Source of the DNA: Streptomyces sp. TLI_105
Lineage (GTDB): Bacteria > Actinomycetota > Actinomycetes > Streptomycetales > Streptomycetaceae
Length of the DNA: 64,000 nucleotides
NCBI RefSeq assembly: GCF_900105415.1
Contig: NZ_FNSM01000001.1
Location: 1,550,001-1,614,000, forward strand
Reading direction: 5' to 3'
Of the stretch, positions 49,451 through 59,098 are shown piece by piece (the stretch's first letter is position 1; each line of letters opens with the position of its first letter). The notes under the pieces were generated by a model that saw only the letters and a program-made list of their open reading frames with translations, was not told the origin of the DNA and did no database searches. A program made the translations under genes and the position numbers.

Positions 49451-50653
49451 GTGACCATCGCCTTCACCCCGTCCGAATCCGCGCCCGTCGAGACCGAGCC
49501 CGTCGTGGTTCCCGAGCCCGCAGGGCCCGTCATGGCGGAGGAGCCGGAGTTCTGGGAGCCGTCGGACCCGGAGCCCGAGGAGGCCCGGGACGCGGACGGA
49601 GCCGTGGACGCGCACGGGGCCCCGGACGCCGACGACGCCGACGGCCACGGACCGGACCACGACCCCGTCGTCGTGCGTGACGCCCGGGACTTCGGGGTCT
49701 ACGCACGGACCGGCGGCTGGGCCTTCGCGCTGAAGGTGGCCCGGAGCGTCCGGCCGGGCGGTCAGCCCGCCGAGGGGACGGCCCGGACGAAGGTCTCGGC
49801 GAAGGCCTTCGCGGAACTCGCCGGGTGCTCGCCCGAGCGGGTCATGCGCTACTACAAGGCCTGGGACATGGCGGCCGACGACGGTCTGGTCCCGCAGTTC
49901 GAGGTCCTGGTCCCGGGCGAGGACATCGAGCTGCCGGACGCGGACGTCTGGCTCTCGTACTACGCCTCCCGCAACAGCGCGTCCTCCGTGCGCGGTCAGG
50001 CGATCAGCGCGGCGGCCGAGGCGGAGGGCATCCGGCCGACGAAGGCCCTGGAGGTCGCGGAGAACCCGACGGCGCTGCGGGCTGCGATCCTCGCCGACCC
50101 CGGGACGGCCCAGGCCGCGCGCGGGGCGCTGCTGGACCGGATGAAGGAGGACCCGGCCCTCCAGACCGAGATGGCCCGCGCCATCGCCCGTACCGACGAC
50201 CTGAAGAAGGCCGTGGCGAGCGAGGCGAAGGCGGCCGACCGCATCGGGTACGTGCGGCAGATCGTCGAGAAGGGCCAGATCAAGACCCCCGCCGGGCAGA
50301 CCGTGGAGGCACCGGCCGAGATCCGGGCCGAGGCCGAGCGGCACCTGTCGCTCCTCGACGAGCTGGACGACTCGGAGGAGGCGGGCGAGTGGGCCGGCGA
50401 GGCCTACGACACGGTGAAGAACCTGGTCGCCAAGGCGGTCGAGGAGGATCCGGCGCTGCGCGTCCAGGAGCGGAGGACGAGGTTCTACAACAGCCTGCAG
50501 AAGGCGACGAAGGTCTTCGAGGAGCTGACGCTCGACGAGGTGATGGAGGAGGACATCTACGAGGCGGACATGCTCCAGCGCCTCGAAGCCCTCCAGGAGG
50601 CGATCGGCACCTGCATCAGCGCGCTGCGCAAGGCGACGACCGCCTCCTCCTAG
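49451..50653 (+). CDS. Acidic 400-residue protein, unknown; HTH-like segment
   Basis: GTG 49451. Residues 1-75 are acidic and disordered (PE, DP and DAD repeats). After about residue 80 the protein is helical and charged: KVSAKAFAELAGCSPERVMRYYKAWDMAADDG has helix-turn-helix character (residues 113-145), and the long C-terminal part (EEDPALRVQERRTRFYNSLQKATKVFEELTLDE) is likely coiled-coil. I do not recognise a family with confidence; ParB-like or nucleoid-associated function is conceivable. It stands alone. Confidence 0.8.
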   Translation: MTIAFTPSESAPVETEPVVVPEPAGPVMAEEPEFWEPSDPEPEEARDADGAVDAHGAPDADDADGHGPDHDPVVVRDARDFGVYARTGGWAFALKVARSVRPGGQPAEGTARTKVSAKAFAELAGCSPERVMRYYKAWDMAADDGLVPQFEVLVPGEDIELPDADVWLSYYASRNSASSVRGQAISAAAEAEGIRPTKALEVAENPTALRAAILADPGTAQAARGALLDRMKEDPALQTEMARAIARTDDLKKAVASEAKAADRIGYVRQIVEKGQIKTPAGQTVEAPAEIRAEAERHLSLLDELDDSEEAGEWAGEAYDTVKNLVAKAVEEDPALRVQERRTRFYNSLQKATKVFEELTLDEVMEEDIYEADMLQRLEALQEAIGTCISALRKATTASS

Positions 50654-50955
50654 GTGGCACCGCGGGGGCACCCGTCCTGGCCGCAGGCGCGCAGGGTGAT
50701 GTTCTCGGCGGTCCTGCGGGCGATCCCGGCCGCCGTGTTCTCGCCCGGCAGGCAGGGCGTGCCCTGAGCGATCGGACCGAGACGGGTGCCGCCCGCTTCC
50801 CCGAACGTCGCCACGGTCCTGGCGGCCGCGTCGGCGTCGCCGCCGTGGTGGACGGCGACGAGCGCGCCGTCGGCCGCGCGCCGCGGGGCGACCGCCCGGC
50901 CGATGCCGCACGGTCCATCCGTCACCGGGGCCGTCCTGCCGGTCGGCGTCTTCAT
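50650..50955 (-). pseudogene. Degraded short-chain dehydrogenase (SDR) fragment
   Basis: The 101-codon frame begins like an SDR: APVTDGPCGIGRAVAPRRAADGALVAVHHGGDADAAARTVATFGEAGGT. This matches the first 60 residues of the cofactor-binding half, but the GxxxGxG loop reads TDGPCGIG (first Gly lost) and the sequence then loses the family pattern. No catalytic Tyr-x3-Lys part is present. It overlaps the end of the previous gene by 4 bases and looks like a decayed fragment. Confidence 0.7.
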
Positions 50956-51055
50956 GGCCTGCTCCTCGTCCGGTGCCCGGTCCGCCGCGCCCCGGCGACA
51001 GAGCCACCGGGGCGGTGAGTGGTCATCGTGCGCTCACCGCCCGGCGCGGTGGTCC

Positions 51056-53530
51056 TCAGTCCTCGTGGCCGAGCTGGAGGTCGCGCTCGGTGCGGCCGCC
51101 GCCGGCCACCTGGAGGACGGTGGCGACGGGCGGGTACCCGGCGGCGATGACCGTGTACTCGCCGGAGGACAGGTCGACGAAGCGGAAGGTGCCGTCGGGC
51201 CCGGTGGTGAGGGTGTCGACGACGTTGCCCGCGGCGTCGAGGAGGGTGACCCGGGCGTCCTCCACGGGGCGCCCTCCCCCGGCCCGTACGGTGCCGCGCA
51301 GCACCGCGCCGCCGGCCAGTTCGATGTCCTGGCGGGTCTCGCGGGAGGCCTGGACGCTCACGGGGAGCGCGGCGGGCCGGAAGGCGGGGGCGCTGGCGGC
51401 GAGCGTGTACTCGCCCGCGACCAGTTCGCCGATGACGTAGCCGCCCTCGCGTCCGCTGCGGGTGGAGGCGACGACCTCGCCGCGCACGTCGGTGAGGGTG
51501 ACGGCCGCGTCGCGTACGGGCGTGCCGTCGGCGGTGACGACGCTGCCCGCCAGCCGACCTGCGCCGCCGAGGACGACGTCGAGCTCCACCGGCCGGTCGC
51601 CGACGGTGACGGAGACGGCCTGCGGCTGGTGTCCGCCGGCCGCCGCGATCAGGACGTACGCGCCGCCGCCGGGGACGCTCAGGGCGTACCGGCCGTCCTC
51701 GCCGCTCGCGCCGCGGCCGACCTGCCGGCCCTGGACGTCGATGAGGGTGAGCGCGGCCCGGGGGACCCGGCTGCCGTCGTGGTGCTGGACGGTGCCGCAG
51801 ACGGGCACTCCGGAGTGCGGAGGGGCGGCGGCGTGGACGGGGGCGGGGGCGGCTCGGCGGGCGTGCGGGACCGACTGGATGCCGTCGGTCTCGTCGGCGT
51901 GCGTGGCCTCGGTGAGGGGGCTGTGGTGGGACACCAGCGGTTTCTCCTTGAGGAAGAAGGCGAGGACGAGGCCGAGCGCGAGGACCGGCACGAGGTAGAG
52001 GAAGATCCGCGGCATCGCGTCCGCGTACGCCTGGATGTACGCGTCGCGCAGGGCGGCCGGCAGGGTGTGGACGGTCCCCGGGGTGATCGACTCGGCCGGC
52101 GGCAGCGGGGTGGAGCCGTCCTGGGCGAGGACGCCGGCGAGCCGGTCGCCGAGGGCGTCGTCGAGCCGGGAGGCGAAGAGGGTGCCGAAGACGGCGGCAC
52201 CGACGCTGCCGCCGATCTGGCGGAAGTAGGTGTGGGCGCTGGTGGCGGTGCCGAGGTCGGCGGGGCGTACGGAGTTCTGCACGGCGAGCACGAGGACCGG
52301 CATGACGAGGCCGATGCCGGTGCCGAGGACGGCCTGCCAGAGGCTGTGCTGGAGGCGCGGGGTGTCGGTGTCCATGCGGGAGAGCAGCCACATGCCGAGG
52401 ACGGAGACGGCCCCGCCGATCACCGGGTAGATCTTGTAGTGGCCGGTGCGGCTGATGAGCTGGCCGGAGACGACGGAGGCGATGACGATGCCGCCCATGA
52501 GGGGCAGCATCAGGAGGCCGGATTCGGTGGCGCTGGCGCCCTCGACCATCTGCAGGAAGCTGGGGAGGTAGCTGGCGGCGCCGAAGAGCGCGATGCCGAC
52601 GACGGCGCCGACGAGGGCGGTGACGGTGAAGACGGAGTCGCGGAACAGCCGGAGCGGGATGAGCGGTTCGGGTGCGAAGTGCTCGACCACCAGGAAGAGC
52701 AGGGCCGTTCCGGCGGCTCCGCAGGCGAGGACGAGGATGACCCGGGAGTCCCAGGCGTACTCGGTGCCGCCCCAACTCGTCAGCAGGACCAGGCAGGTGG
52801 AGGCGGCGGCGAGGAGCAGCGCGCCGAGGACGTCGAAGCGCGCGCGTGCGGTGGGCTTCGGGAGCTTGAGGACGGCGGCGACGACGGCGAGGGTGACGAG
52901 CCCGAAGGGCACGTTGAAGTAGAAGCACCAGCGCCAGGAGACGTGGTCGGTGAAGAAGCCGCCGAGCAGCGGTCCCGCGACGGAGGCGAGGCCGAAGGCG
53001 GCGCCGATGAGCCCCATGTAGCGGCCGCGTTCCCGGGCCGGGACGATGTCGGCGATGATCGCCTGGACGCCGATCATGAGGCCGCCGGCGCCGATGCCCT
53101 GGATCGCGCGGAAGGCGATGAGCTGGTCCATCGTGCGGGACCAGCCGGCGAGGCCGGAGCCGATGACGAAGACGACGATCGCGAAGAGGAAGACGCCCTT
53201 GCGGCCGAGGAGGTCGCCGAGCTTTCCGTAGACCGGCAGGCCGATGGTGGAGGTCAGCAGGTAGGCGGTGATCGCCCAGGACATCCGGTCCAGGCCGTGG
53301 AGCTCGCCGACGATCTTCGGCAGGGCGGTGGCGACGATCATCTGCTCCAGCGCGGCGAGGAGCAGCGCGAGCATGAGGCCGCAGAAGACGAGCCGGACGC
53401 GGCGGGGGTCGAGGCCGGCGGGTCCCGGGCCGGGCGGTGGCGCGGGGTCGGTGGGCAGGCCGTCCGGGACGAGCGGTTCCGCGTCCCCCGCAGCACCCTC
53501 GGCGCCCTTCACGATCGTGATCGCACCCAC
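51056..53530 (-). CDS. DHA2 MFS drug-efflux pump fused to carboxypeptidase-regulatory-like domains
   Basis: 824 residues from GTG 53530 with GGGAG 8 bases upstream. Residues about 40-545 form a 14-helix DHA2 transporter (EmrB/QacA type): [27 protein letters not shown] is motif [13 protein letters not shown] and [25 protein letters not shown] follow. After the last helix ([20 protein letters not shown]) an 80-residue linker leads to three carboxypeptidase-regulatory-like (transthyretin-like) beta domains ([66 protein letters not shown]). Helix counting places this tail in the cytosol, which is unusual for such domains. Substrate unknown. Confidence 0.92.
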   Translation of the reverse strand: MGAITIVKGAEGAAGDAEPLVPDGLPTDPAPPPGPGPAGLDPRRVRLVFCGLMLALLLAALEQMIVATALPKIVGELHGLDRMSWAITAYLLTSTIGLPVYGKLGDLLGRKGVFLFAIVVFVIGSGLAGWSRTMDQLIAFRAIQGIGAGGLMIGVQAIIADIVPARERGRYMGLIGAAFGLASVAGPLLGGFFTDHVSWRWCFYFNVPFGLVTLAVVAAVLKLPKPTARARFDVLGALLLAAASTCLVLLTSWGGTEYAWDSRVILVLACGAAGTALLFLVVEHFAPEPLIPLRLFRDSVFTVTALVGAVVGIALFGAASYLPSFLQMVEGASATESGLLMLPLMGGIVIASVVSGQLISRTGHYKIYPVIGGAVSVLGMWLLSRMDTDTPRLQHSLWQAVLGTGIGLVMPVLVLAVQNSVRPADLGTATSAHTYFRQIGGSVGAAVFGTLFASRLDDALGDRLAGVLAQDGSTPLPPAESITPGTVHTLPAALRDAYIQAYADAMPRIFLYLVPVLALGLVLAFFLKEKPLVSHHSPLTEATHADETDGIQSVPHARRAAPAPVHAAAPPHSGVPVCGTVQHHDGSRVPRAALTLIDVQGRQVGRGASGEDGRYALSVPGGGAYVLIAAAGGHQPQAVSVTVGDRPVELDVVLGGAGRLAGSVVTADGTPVRDAAVTLTDVRGEVVASTRSGREGGYVIGELVAGEYTLAASAPAFRPAALPVSVQASRETRQDIELAGGAVLRGTVRAGGGRPVEDARVTLLDAAGNVVDTLTTGPDGTFRFVDLSSGEYTVIAAGYPPVATVLQVAGGGRTERDLQLGHED

Positions 53531-53768
53531 GTGTCTGCTCCCCTCGTCACGGCGTCTGCGCCGCGCCATTCTTCGCATTGCGCGCGAAGGGGGAGCAAGT
53601 CGGGCGGTACGGGAGGGCGGTGGCGGCGCCGGGGGTGAACGTCCCTGCACCACGGCGCACTTGGGTCGCTCATCAGCGCGTTTACGAGAAGGCCCGCGCC
53701 CCCCGGCGCACGGAGGGCCGGTACGGGGGGCGCGGGCGATCCACTCGAATCGGTGAACGCTCCGGGCG

Positions 53769-54212
53769 TTACTTCTCGACCTCGTCGGCCAGCTTGGCGA
53801 GGACGGCGTCGTAGATGCGGCCGAGCCCCTTGGGCGCGAAGGTCTTCTCGAAGAAGCCGCCGATGCCGCCGGCGCCGTTCCAGACGGTGGCGACGACGGC
53901 GCGGGACCTGCCCTCGCCGGCGGGCGTCACGGTCCAGGTGGTGACCATGGAGGAGTTGCGGTCCTTCTCGACGAGCTGCCCGTCGGTGGGTTCGGTGACC
54001 TCCAGGAGGCAGTCGCGGACGCGCTTGCTGGTGGCCTGGAGCTTCCAGTGGACGAGGGTGCCCTCGCCGTCGCCGCCCTCGCGGACCTCGTACTCGCTGA
54101 AGTGCTCGGGGAGCAGCTTCGCGCGCGTGCCGCTGTAGTCGGCCAGGGCGTCGAACACCGTCTCCGCGTCCGCGGCGATGATCCGTTCCGTGGTGGCCTC
54201 GACCTGCGCCAT
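53769..54212 (-). CDS. SRPBCC (START-like) domain protein
   Basis: 147 residues. A typical SRPBCC start ([25 protein letters not shown]), beta-strands with [23 protein letters not shown], and a C-terminal long helix ([19 protein letters not shown]). It forms a hydrophobic ligand pocket; related proteins include polyketide cyclase-like and lipid-transfer proteins. Stop codon TAA. It is divergent from the radical SAM gene. Confidence 0.9.
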   Translation of the reverse strand: MAQVEATTERIIAADAETVFDALADYSGTRAKLLPEHFSEYEVREGGDGEGTLVHWKLQATSKRVRDCLLEVTEPTDGQLVEKDRNSSMVTTWTVTPAGEGRSRAVVATVWNGAGGIGGFFEKTFAPKGLGRIYDAVLAKLADEVEK

Positions 54213-54304
54213 TGACTTCCTCCAGCTCGTGATTCCTCGGGGGGTGCGGGCCTAGCGAACCACGTGGGCTCCGGGGGGCGAAATCCGGGTTGCAACGATC
54301 AAGG

Positions 54305-54322
54305 GAACAGATGTTCTATTCT
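54305..54322 (+). promoter_or_regulatory. LexA-like (SOS) box over the radical SAM promoter
   Basis: GAACAGATGTTC (54305-54316) is a perfect GAAC-N4-GTTC palindrome, the core of Gram-positive/actinobacterial LexA boxes. It overlaps or abuts a TATTCT -10-like box (54317-54322), 39 bases before the radical SAM start. Confidence 0.65.
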
Positions 54323-54360
54323 GAGCGAACGGTCGAGGCCGAGCCATCGAGGAGACGTCC

Positions 54361-55392
54361 ATGCGCTGGGACAATCTGGGCGACACCCCCGCCGCCCCCG
54401 CCGACATCGCCCTGTTCGGCACGGACGCGGTCACCACCCGCACCTTCGACGCCCCCGAGTTCCGGGGCATCACCTTCCACGAGGTCCGGGCCCGCTCGAT
54501 CCTCAACCGGGTGCCCGGCGCCTCCCGGATGCCGTTCGAGTGGACGGTCAACCCGTACCGCGGCTGCACGCACGCGTGCGTGTACTGCTTCGCCCGCAAG
54601 TCCCACAGCTATCTCGACCTGGACACCGGCCTGGGCTTCGACTCCCAGATCGTCGTCAAGATCAACGCCCCGGAACTGCTGGCCCGGCAACTCGCCTCCA
54701 CCCGCTGGCAGGGCGCGCACGTCGCCATGGGCACCAACGTCGACTGCTACCAGCGCGCCGAGGGCCGCTACCGGCTCATGCCGGGCATCCTCACGGCGCT
54801 GCGGGACCGGGCGAACCCGTTCTCGATCCTCACCAAGGGCACCCTGATCCTGCGCGACCTGGAGCTCCTCATCCAGGCCGCCCGGGTCACCGAGGTCGGC
54901 ATCTCCGTCTCGGTCGGCTTCACCGACCAGGAGCTCTGGCGGACGATCGAGCCCGGCACCCCCTCGCCGCAGCGCCGCCTCGACGTCGTCCGCACCCTCG
55001 GCGAGCACGGCATCGACTGCGGGGTCCTGATGGCGCCCGTGGTGCCCTTCCTCGGCGACCGGCCCGAGCAGCTGCGCGCGACGGTCCGCGCGATCGCCGA
55101 GGCCGGCGCGAGCTCGGTCACCCCGCTCGTCCTGCACCTGCGGCCGGGCGCCCGCGAGTGGTTCACGGCCTGGCTGCGCGACCACCACCCGGACCTGGTC
55201 CGGCGGTACGAGCGGATGTACGCGGACGGGGCCTACGCGCCGACCTGGTACCAGCGCCGGATCACCCGTCAGGTGCACGAGCTGGCCGCCGAGTTCGGCA
55301 TCGGGCCCGCCCACCGGGGCGCGGCGCGCCGGATCCCCGTACCGGAGGAGCCGTCCCCGGCGGCCGCCCCGGAGCAGCTCACCCTCCTCTGA
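54361..55392 (+). CDS. Rv2578c-family radical SAM protein
   Basis: 343 residues. The radical SAM cluster motif is CTHACVYC (C69, C73, C76) after WTVNPYRG, the usual spacing of the Rv2578c/spore photoproduct-lyase-like SplB group. DCYQRAEGRYRLMPGIL and GVLMAPVVPFLGD also match. The C-terminus is basic. These proteins are common in actinomycetes; their reaction is unknown, possibly nucleic-acid repair. A LexA-like box overlaps the promoter, which suggests DNA-damage induction. Confidence 0.93.
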   Translation: MRWDNLGDTPAAPADIALFGTDAVTTRTFDAPEFRGITFHEVRARSILNRVPGASRMPFEWTVNPYRGCTHACVYCFARKSHSYLDLDTGLGFDSQIVVKINAPELLARQLASTRWQGAHVAMGTNVDCYQRAEGRYRLMPGILTALRDRANPFSILTKGTLILRDLELLIQAARVTEVGISVSVGFTDQELWRTIEPGTPSPQRRLDVVRTLGEHGIDCGVLMAPVVPFLGDRPEQLRATVRAIAEAGASSVTPLVLHLRPGAREWFTAWLRDHHPDLVRRYERMYADGAYAPTWYQRRITRQVHELAAEFGIGPAHRGAARRIPVPEEPSPAAAPEQLTLL

Positions 55393-55531
55393 GCATCCGG
55401 GCGGCACCCCTGACGGCACGTCGGACCGATCATCGGACCGGTCACCTGACACGCCGTCGGATCCGCATCCGTTCGGGTCAACTCTCGCCGAAACAGGTCC
55501 CCTCGGCGCCGGTTCGGGACACAAACGCCCT

Positions 55532-57190
55532 ATGACCCCACGCGCAGGAATGCTGATCGCCGCTGGAGCGCTGGTCGCCGGGACGGTCACCGTCCTGCCC
55601 GCCGCCCCCGCCGGCGCCGGTGAACCGACCCCCCGACCGCTCCCCGGGCTCACCTGGACCGAGTGCGCCACGAAGGCGTACCCCCGGCTCCAGTGCGCCA
55701 CCCTGAAGGTGCCGCTCAACCACGACGACCCGGCCGGGCGGAAGGTCACCCTGGCCCTCACCCGCGTCCCGCACACCGCGAAGACCTTCCAGGGCCCGTT
55801 GCTCGTGAACCCGGGCGGCCCCGGCGGCAGCGGGCGCGGCATGGCCGGGTACGTGGCGGCCTCCCTGCCCCCGAAGGTGGCCGCCGAGTACGACGTGATC
55901 GGCTTCGACCCGCGCGGGGTCGGCGAGAGCGAGCCCGCGCTCGACTGCGAGCCCGGCCACTTCGCCCCCGTGCGGGCGGACTCGGTGCCGACCGGGACCA
56001 CGGCGGAGCGGGCGGCCATCGAGCGGGCGCAGTCCTTCGCCGAGGCCTGCGGCGAGAAGTACGCGGACGTGCTGCCGTACATCGACACCGTGAGCACCGC
56101 CCGGGACCTGGACGCGATCCGGCAGGCGGTCGGCGCGCCGAGGATCAACTACCTCGGCTACTCGTACGGCACCTACCTGGGCTCCGTGTACGCGCGCCTG
56201 TACCCGGACCGGGTGCGGCGGATGGCGCTCGACTCCGTCGTGAACCCGCACGGCGTCTGGTACGAGGACAACATCGCGCAGGACTACGCCTTCGACGACC
56301 GCCACAAGGACTTCATGGCCTGGGTGGCCCGGCAGAACGCCGTCTACAAGCTGGGCACCGACCCGGCGGCCGTCGAGGCCTCCTGGTACCGGATGCGCGA
56401 CGCGCTGCGCGCGACCCCGGCCGGCGGCAAGGTCGGCCCCGCCGAACTGGAGGACACCTTCCTGCCCGGCGGGTACTACAACGGCTACTGGCCCCGCCTG
56501 GCGAGCGCCTTCGCCGCGTACGTCAACGACGCGGACCCGACGCCGCTGAAGGAGGCGTACGAGCGGTACGGGGAGGCCGACGCGGCCGCCGACAACGGCT
56601 ACTCGGTCTACACGAGCGTGCAGTGCCGGGACGCGGGCTGGCCCCGCGACTGGAACGTGTGGCGCAAGGACAACTGGGACGTGCACGCGAAGGCGCCGTT
56701 CTCCACCTGGAACAACGCCTGGTACAACGCGCCCTGCGCCTTCTGGCCGGTGGAGTCCCTGACCCCGCCGGACCTCACCAACGACCAGCTGCCGCCGGTC
56801 CTCATCCTCCAGGCCACGGACGACGCCGCGACGCCGTACGAGGGCGGGGTCGCCCTGCACCGTCTGATCCGCGGCTCCAGCCTCGTCGTCGAGGAGGGCG
56901 GCGGGAACCACGGGGTGACCCTCGGCGGGAACGACTGCCTCGACGAGCACCTGGCCGCCTACCTCGCCACCGGCAAGGTCCCGCGCGGCGAGGGCGACAC
57001 CGAGGTGGACGCGATCTGCGCCGCGCTCCCCGACCCGGAGCCGGAGCCCGTGACCGCGGCCGCGCCGACGAACCCGAAGAAGGCCGGCGAGGAGAAGGCC
57101 GACGAGGAGAAGACCGGCAAGCGGGCGGGCGCCCTGCTCGCGGAGCCGGTCGGCGTCGCCCTCCACGACCTCCTGGGCCACGTGCGCTGA
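55532..57190 (+). CDS. Secreted TAP-type alpha/beta hydrolase (tripeptidyl aminopeptidase-like)
   Basis: 552 residues with a signal peptide (residues 1-30). The catalytic Ser is S211 in YLGYSYGTYLGSVYA; Asp is in LQATDDAATP and His in GGGNHGVTLGG. The order NPGGPGGSG, FDPRGVGES and a C-terminal TAP-like domain matches Streptomyces secreted tripeptidyl aminopeptidases (SlpD/E-like) that release tripeptides from extracellular proteins. The C-terminal tail is rich in Lys/Glu (KKAGEEKADEEKTGK). A hairpin follows. Confidence 0.92.
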   Translation: MTPRAGMLIAAGALVAGTVTVLPAAPAGAGEPTPRPLPGLTWTECATKAYPRLQCATLKVPLNHDDPAGRKVTLALTRVPHTAKTFQGPLLVNPGGPGGSGRGMAGYVAASLPPKVAAEYDVIGFDPRGVGESEPALDCEPGHFAPVRADSVPTGTTAERAAIERAQSFAEACGEKYADVLPYIDTVSTARDLDAIRQAVGAPRINYLGYSYGTYLGSVYARLYPDRVRRMALDSVVNPHGVWYEDNIAQDYAFDDRHKDFMAWVARQNAVYKLGTDPAAVEASWYRMRDALRATPAGGKVGPAELEDTFLPGGYYNGYWPRLASAFAAYVNDADPTPLKEAYERYGEADAAADNGYSVYTSVQCRDAGWPRDWNVWRKDNWDVHAKAPFSTWNNAWYNAPCAFWPVESLTPPDLTNDQLPPVLILQATDDAATPYEGGVALHRLIRGSSLVVEEGGGNHGVTLGGNDCLDEHLAAYLATGKVPRGEGDTEVDAICAALPDPEPEPVTAAAPTNPKKAGEEKADEEKTGKRAGALLAEPVGVALHDLLGHVR

Positions 57191-57210
57191 CGCATCCCGC
57201 CCTCCCTCTG

Positions 57211-57241
57211 GTGCCCGCGCCCCGCAAGGGGTGGCGGGCAC
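57211..57241. terminator. Hairpin terminator after TAP-like peptidase
   Basis: GTGCCCGC (57211-57218) pairs with GCGGGCAC (57234-57241), with an inner CCCC-GCAA-GGGG stem; a tetraloop hairpin 21 bases after the stop. Confidence 0.75.
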
Positions 57242-57270
57242 TGTCAGTGGCGTGCGCGAGGATGTGGGGC

Positions 57271-57723
57271 ATGACGAGCCACCTCACCCATGTGCCCGCG
57301 CCCGACGGCCTCGCGCCCAGCCCCCAGTACAGCCACGTCGTGTGGGGCACGGGCCGGTTCGTCGCGATATCCGGGCAGTGCGCCCTGGACGCCTCCGGCG
57401 CGGTGGTCGGGGAGGGCGACGCGGCGGCCCAGGCCCACCAGGTCTTCGCGAACCTGGAGCGCTGCCTCGCGGCGGCCGGGGCGGGCTTCGGGGACGTGGT
57501 GAAGCTGACGTACTTCGTCACGGACGTGGCCCACCTCCCGGCGGTGCGGGACGCCCGGGACGCCCACTTCGCGGGCACGCCGCTGCCGGCGAGCTCGGCG
57601 GTGCAGGTGTCGGCGCTGGTCCGACCGGAACTCCTCGTCGAGATCGAGGCGTTCGCGCTGGTGCCGGAGCAGGCCGCGGCGGCTCCCGGCGAGACCGGGG
57701 CGGAGCTCCCTCTGCTACGTTGA
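57271..57723 (+). CDS. RidA family enamine/imine deaminase
   Basis: 150 residues starting MTSHLTHVPAPDGLAPSPQYSH. RidA features: GRFVAISGQCALDASGAVVGEGDAAAQAHQVFANLERCLAAAGAGFGDVVKLTYFVTD and PASSAVQVSALVRPELLVEIEAFAL. The family's catalytic Arg of the RIxR/xR position near the C-terminal strand is ALVRPELLVEIEA, an acceptable substitution pattern for the non-RidA (Rid4-7) subgroups. RidA hydrolyses reactive enamine intermediates from PLP enzymes. It is alone. Confidence 0.9.
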   Translation: MTSHLTHVPAPDGLAPSPQYSHVVWGTGRFVAISGQCALDASGAVVGEGDAAAQAHQVFANLERCLAAAGAGFGDVVKLTYFVTDVAHLPAVRDARDAHFAGTPLPASSAVQVSALVRPELLVEIEAFALVPEQAAAAPGETGAELPLLR

Positions 57724-57856
57724 CGCGCATGTTCCTCTTCCGTGCGTAGGAGTCGGCGATCCGACGACCATGCCCAGCCGGGCGCGGTGTCCCGCCGTCC
57801 CCGCACGCCCCGGCGCCGCAGGCCGCTGCCCGGCGCCTCTTCCGAGGAACTCCGTC

Positions 57857-59098
57857 ATGTCCGTGACCTCCCCTGTCCGCTCCCCCGCGCCCACGTACGC
57901 CGCGGTGCTGCGGACCCCACACGCCCGCCGCGCCTTCGGTGCGGCCCTCCTGGGGCGACTGTCCAACGGCGTCACCCCGCTCTCCCTGATCCTCTCCGTC
58001 AGGGCCGGCACCGGCTCGTACGCCGTGGCCGGCACGGTCATGGCCGTGTTCGGGCTGACCGGTGTCCTGCTGTCGCCCGCGCGGGCGGCCCTGGTCGACC
58101 GATTCGGGCCGCGCCGCGCCCTGGTGCCCCTGGCCGCCGGGTCCGCGCTGCTGCTCGTCGCGCTCGCGGTGGCGACGGCCAGGACCGCGACCCCGCCGGC
58201 CGTCCTCGTGGTCCTGGCGGCCGCCGCCGGGGCGCTGCCCCCGCCGCTCGGCCCCGTGACGCGGGCACTGTTCAGCGGGATGCTGACCGACCGGGACCTG
58301 CTGCGGCGCGCGTACAGCCTTGACACGGTGGCGGAGGAACTCCTCTTCGTCACGGGCCCGTTGCTGGTGGGCCTGCTCGTGCGGTACGCGTCGGCGCCGA
58401 CCGGGCTCGCGGTGAGCGCCGCGCTCGTCCTGACCGGCACCCTCGGGCTCGTGACCTCGCCGGTGGTGCGGGGCGGGACCGGGGAGCGGAAAACCGGGAC
58501 GCCCGAGCGGGCCGCCGACCGGCGGGGCGTCCCCGGGGCCGGGCTGCTGAGGGCGGCGGCCCTGGCGGCCGGGGTCGGCATGTGCCTGGGCGCCGTCGAG
58601 CTGCTCGTGATCGCGTTCGCCGACGCCCATCACCGCCCCGGCGCGGTTCCGTGGGCGGCGGCGGCCCTCTCGGCGGGCAGCGCGGTCGGCGGCCTCCTGT
58701 ACGGCGCCGTGCCGTGGCGGGTGCCCACCGCCGTACGTCTGTCGGCGCTGGCACTCGGCCTCGGTGCGGTCCTGGCGGTGGCGGGACTCTCCCCGCATCC
58801 GTACGCGCTGGTCGGCTGGGTGGCGCTCGGCGGTCTCTTCGTGGCGCCGGCGATCACCAGCGCCTATCTCCTGGCCGACGAGTCCGTCGAGGAGGGGCAG
58901 CGCACCCGGGCCGGCGCCTGGGTCAACACCGCGTTCAACGCGGGCACGACGGCGGCGACCGCCGGTGCGGGACTCCTGGTGGGGCGGCTGCCGCTGCCGC
59001 TGTGCTTCGCACTCGCCGCGCTCCCGGCGGTCCTCCCGGCGGTCGGGACGCTAGGGGGTGCCTTCCGGATCAGGCGGGCTGTCGAGCCGGTGGAGTGA
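57857..59098 (+). CDS. MFS transporter
   Basis: 413 residues with about 12 hydrophobic helices from ATG 57857. Motif A-like region: VLLSPARAALVDRFGPRRALVPLA. The rest follows the MFS_1 pattern with a central loop (GERKTGTPERAADRRG). The family of small actinobacterial efflux carriers has broad substrates; none can be assigned. Its last 48 bases overlap the convergent HEAT-repeat gene. Confidence 0.88.
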   Translation: MSVTSPVRSPAPTYAAVLRTPHARRAFGAALLGRLSNGVTPLSLILSVRAGTGSYAVAGTVMAVFGLTGVLLSPARAALVDRFGPRRALVPLAAGSALLLVALAVATARTATPPAVLVVLAAAAGALPPPLGPVTRALFSGMLTDRDLLRRAYSLDTVAEELLFVTGPLLVGLLVRYASAPTGLAVSAALVLTGTLGLVTSPVVRGGTGERKTGTPERAADRRGVPGAGLLRAAALAAGVGMCLGAVELLVIAFADAHHRPGAVPWAAAALSAGSAVGGLLYGAVPWRVPTAVRLSALALGLGAVLAVAGLSPHPYALVGWVALGGLFVAPAITSAYLLADESVEEGQRTRAGAWVNTAFNAGTTAATAGAGLLVGRLPLPLCFALAALPAVLPAVGTLGGAFRIRRAVEPVE

